Below, one piece after another: positions 6,076 to 6,855 of a stretch of 6,855 nucleotides of DNA. Origin of the DNA: Ilumatobacteraceae bacterium (GTDB lineage Bacteria > Actinomycetota > Acidimicrobiia > Acidimicrobiales > Ilumatobacteraceae); NCBI GenBank assembly GCA_007117775.1, contig SKFX01000169.1, forward strand, positions 1 to 6,855. The letters run 5' to 3'. A program made the translations under genes and the position numbers. Below the pieces are notes generated by a model, which saw nothing but the letters and a program-made list of their open reading frames with translations, was not told where the DNA came from and searched no databases. Position 1 is the first letter of the stretch, and the number at the start of each line of letters is the position of its first letter.

Positions 6076-6752
6076 GTGCATCGATCACCTGGCTGCGCCA
6101 TAACAAGGTCGACCTGGCACTGCATCGCCTTCGCGACCCGCGCCGCGAACAGTCACGACCGCTGCTGTTGCTGCACGGCCTCGGTGAGGCATCACCGGCG
6201 ACGACACCGGCCTGGGTGGCGGCGTGGCCCGGATCGATCCACGCCCTGGACTTCACCGGCCACGGTCACTCGACACTGCCGCGCGGTGGTGGCTACACCT
6301 CGGAGATGATGCTGGCCGATGCCGACGCGGCACTCGCCGCGTTGGTCGACGACGATGATGCAGCGGGTATCACCGTCGTGGGCCGTGGTCTCGGCGCGTA
6401 TATCGCACTGCAGCTGGCCGGTGGCCGGGCCGCCTCGGTGCACGGCACGATCCTGTGCGACGGCCCCGGCCTCGCCGGTGGCCCATCGGAGCCGACCTCA
6501 CAGCATTTCTTCTCACCGCCGCCGCCCGAGACCACCCCCGATCCCCACGCACTCGTGGAGTTGGGACGCGATCTGCGACCACCGGACTACGCCACCGCCT
6601 TCGTGCGCTTGGCGGTCACCGGCTCGGCGCTCGACGAGCCGATCGCGGTCGCGGCCGCGTTCCGGCCGCCCTGGCTGCAGGCGGTGGTTGCAGAAGCCGG
6701 TGTCATCGAGACGACCATCGCCACGGCACTCGACGCCTACAGCACCGGTTGA
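6072..6752 (+). CDS. Degenerate alpha/beta-hydrolase-fold protein lacking the catalytic nucleophile
   Basis: The 226-residue product shows the N-terminal half of an alpha/beta hydrolase: PLLLLHGLGE (30-39), ALDFTGHGHSTLP (58-70) and an elbow VVGRGLGAYIALQLAG (102-117). At the elbow the usual G-H-S-x-G reads G104-R105-G106-L107-G108, so the nucleophilic Ser is Gly. After D130 (CDGPG) the chain has a Pro-rich stretch (149-158) and a helical tail. It ends without the PVLxxxGxxD strand or the GxGH motif, so acid and His are also missing, and it is about 50-80 residues shorter than usual. No remnant follows, as the next gene starts within 50 bp. The reading frame is intact with a 4-bp start/stop overlap, so it looks like a maintained gene rather than a decaying one. 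A non-catalytic partner or binding protein is a reasonable guess; decay of a former enzyme is the alternative. Confidence 0.75.
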   Translation: MSASITWLRHNKVDLALHRLRDPRREQSRPLLLLHGLGEASPATTPAWVAAWPGSIHALDFTGHGHSTLPRGGGYTSEMMLADADAALAALVDDDDAAGITVVGRGLGAYIALQLAGGRAASVHGTILCDGPGLAGGPSEPTSQHFFSPPPPETTPDPHALVELGRDLRPPDYATAFVRLAVTGSALDEPIAVAAAFRPPWLQAVVAEAGVIETTIATALDAYSTG

Positions 6753-6786
6753 ACCCGATCACTGGGTGGCGCTGGGACGGGCGCGG

Positions 6787-6792
6787 TAACGT
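6787..6792 (+). promoter_or_regulatory. Candidate -10 box of the rightmost gene (leaderless)
   Basis: TAACGT fits TANNNT and ends 7 nt before GTG 6800. The preceding octamer GCGGTAAC (6783-6790) is identical to 375-382 in the hbd operator, but only one half-site is present here. No convincing -35 was seen. Confidence 0.4.
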
Positions 6793-6799
6793 GGAGGCC

Positions 6800-6855
6800 G
6801 TGGACACGATCGTCTCCTCAGGCTTGGCGCGCGATCTGTTCCTCGTCGTGATGGC
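6800..6855 (+). CDS. Start of an unidentified gene, truncated by the right edge
   Basis: From GTG 6800 the frame reads MDTIVSSGLARDLFLVVM and stays open to the end of the window. The hydrophobic LFLVVM run hints at a membrane or signal segment, but 18 residues are too few to name a family. An in-frame GTG at 6791 is an alternative start; GGAGG at 6793-6797 is too close to 6800 to be a standard ribosome binding site. The preceding 47 bp (6753-6799) hold nothing else recognisable beyond the proposed promoter. Confidence 0.45.
   Translation, partial: MDTIVSSGLARDLFLVVM

Noticed and set aside
5355..6125. 256-codon minus-strand open frame across the hydrolase pair
   Set aside because: It is antisense to the alpha/beta-hydrolase motifs, has no domain and would cover the coupled start/stop overlap.
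6072..6752. Frameshift explanation for the missing C-terminus of the second hydrolase
   Set aside because: Only 47 bp separate its stop from the next start, and no hydrolase C-terminal motif (acid strand or GxGH) appears in any frame there.

Overview
The window is GC-rich and densely coded, with short intergenic gaps. Protein styles (a Thr-rich linker in a small lipoprotein, an Ecm/MeaA-type mutase, a MrpA-type antiporter) and apparently leaderless promoters (TANNNT boxes 6-8 nt before start codons) suggest an actinobacterium, perhaps of the Acidimicrobiia. This placement is an inference from style; there is no rRNA to confirm it.

Layout. Positions 1-272 (minus) hold the 5' end of a MrpA-like Na+/H+ antiporter subunit that runs off the left edge. 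Diverging from it is a tight plus-strand operon: a 3-hydroxybutyryl-CoA dehydrogenase (395-1252), leucyl/phenylalanyl-tRNA-protein transferase aat (1252-1941) and an ethylmalonyl-CoA mutase-like, B12-dependent enzyme (1978-3948). The operon promoter carries a dense cluster of ACCG/CGGT half-sites between and over its -35 and -10 boxes, a strong candidate operator. Convergent to the operon are two minus-strand genes: a putative 2-oxoglutarate/Fe(II) oxygenase (3949-4653), whose stop abuts the mutase stop inside a perfect 14-bp palindrome, and a LysM lipoprotein (4721-5059). Diverging from the lipoprotein is a translationally coupled pair of alpha/beta-hydrolase-fold genes (5143-6075 and 6072-6752). 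The first looks like an active enzyme; the second has lost the nucleophile and the C-terminal catalytic part. A further gene begins at about 6800 and leaves the window.

How the genes may work together. The dehydrogenase interconverts acetoacetyl-CoA and 3-hydroxybutyryl-CoA, and ethylmalonyl-CoA mutase acts a few steps later in the ethylmalonyl-CoA pathway of acetyl-CoA assimilation. The dehydrogenase lacks the usual NAD-selecting acidic residue, which would fit NADPH-driven reduction. Crotonase, crotonyl-CoA carboxylase/reductase and the epimerase are not in this window, so the pathway assignment is inferred. The presence of aat, an N-degron enzyme, inside this metabolic operon is unexplained.

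Most interesting points: the multi-half-site operator, the degenerate hydrolase partner, the possible cofactor switch in the dehydrogenase, and the palindrome shared by two convergent stop codons. No mobile element, CRISPR array, tRNA or rRNA was seen.
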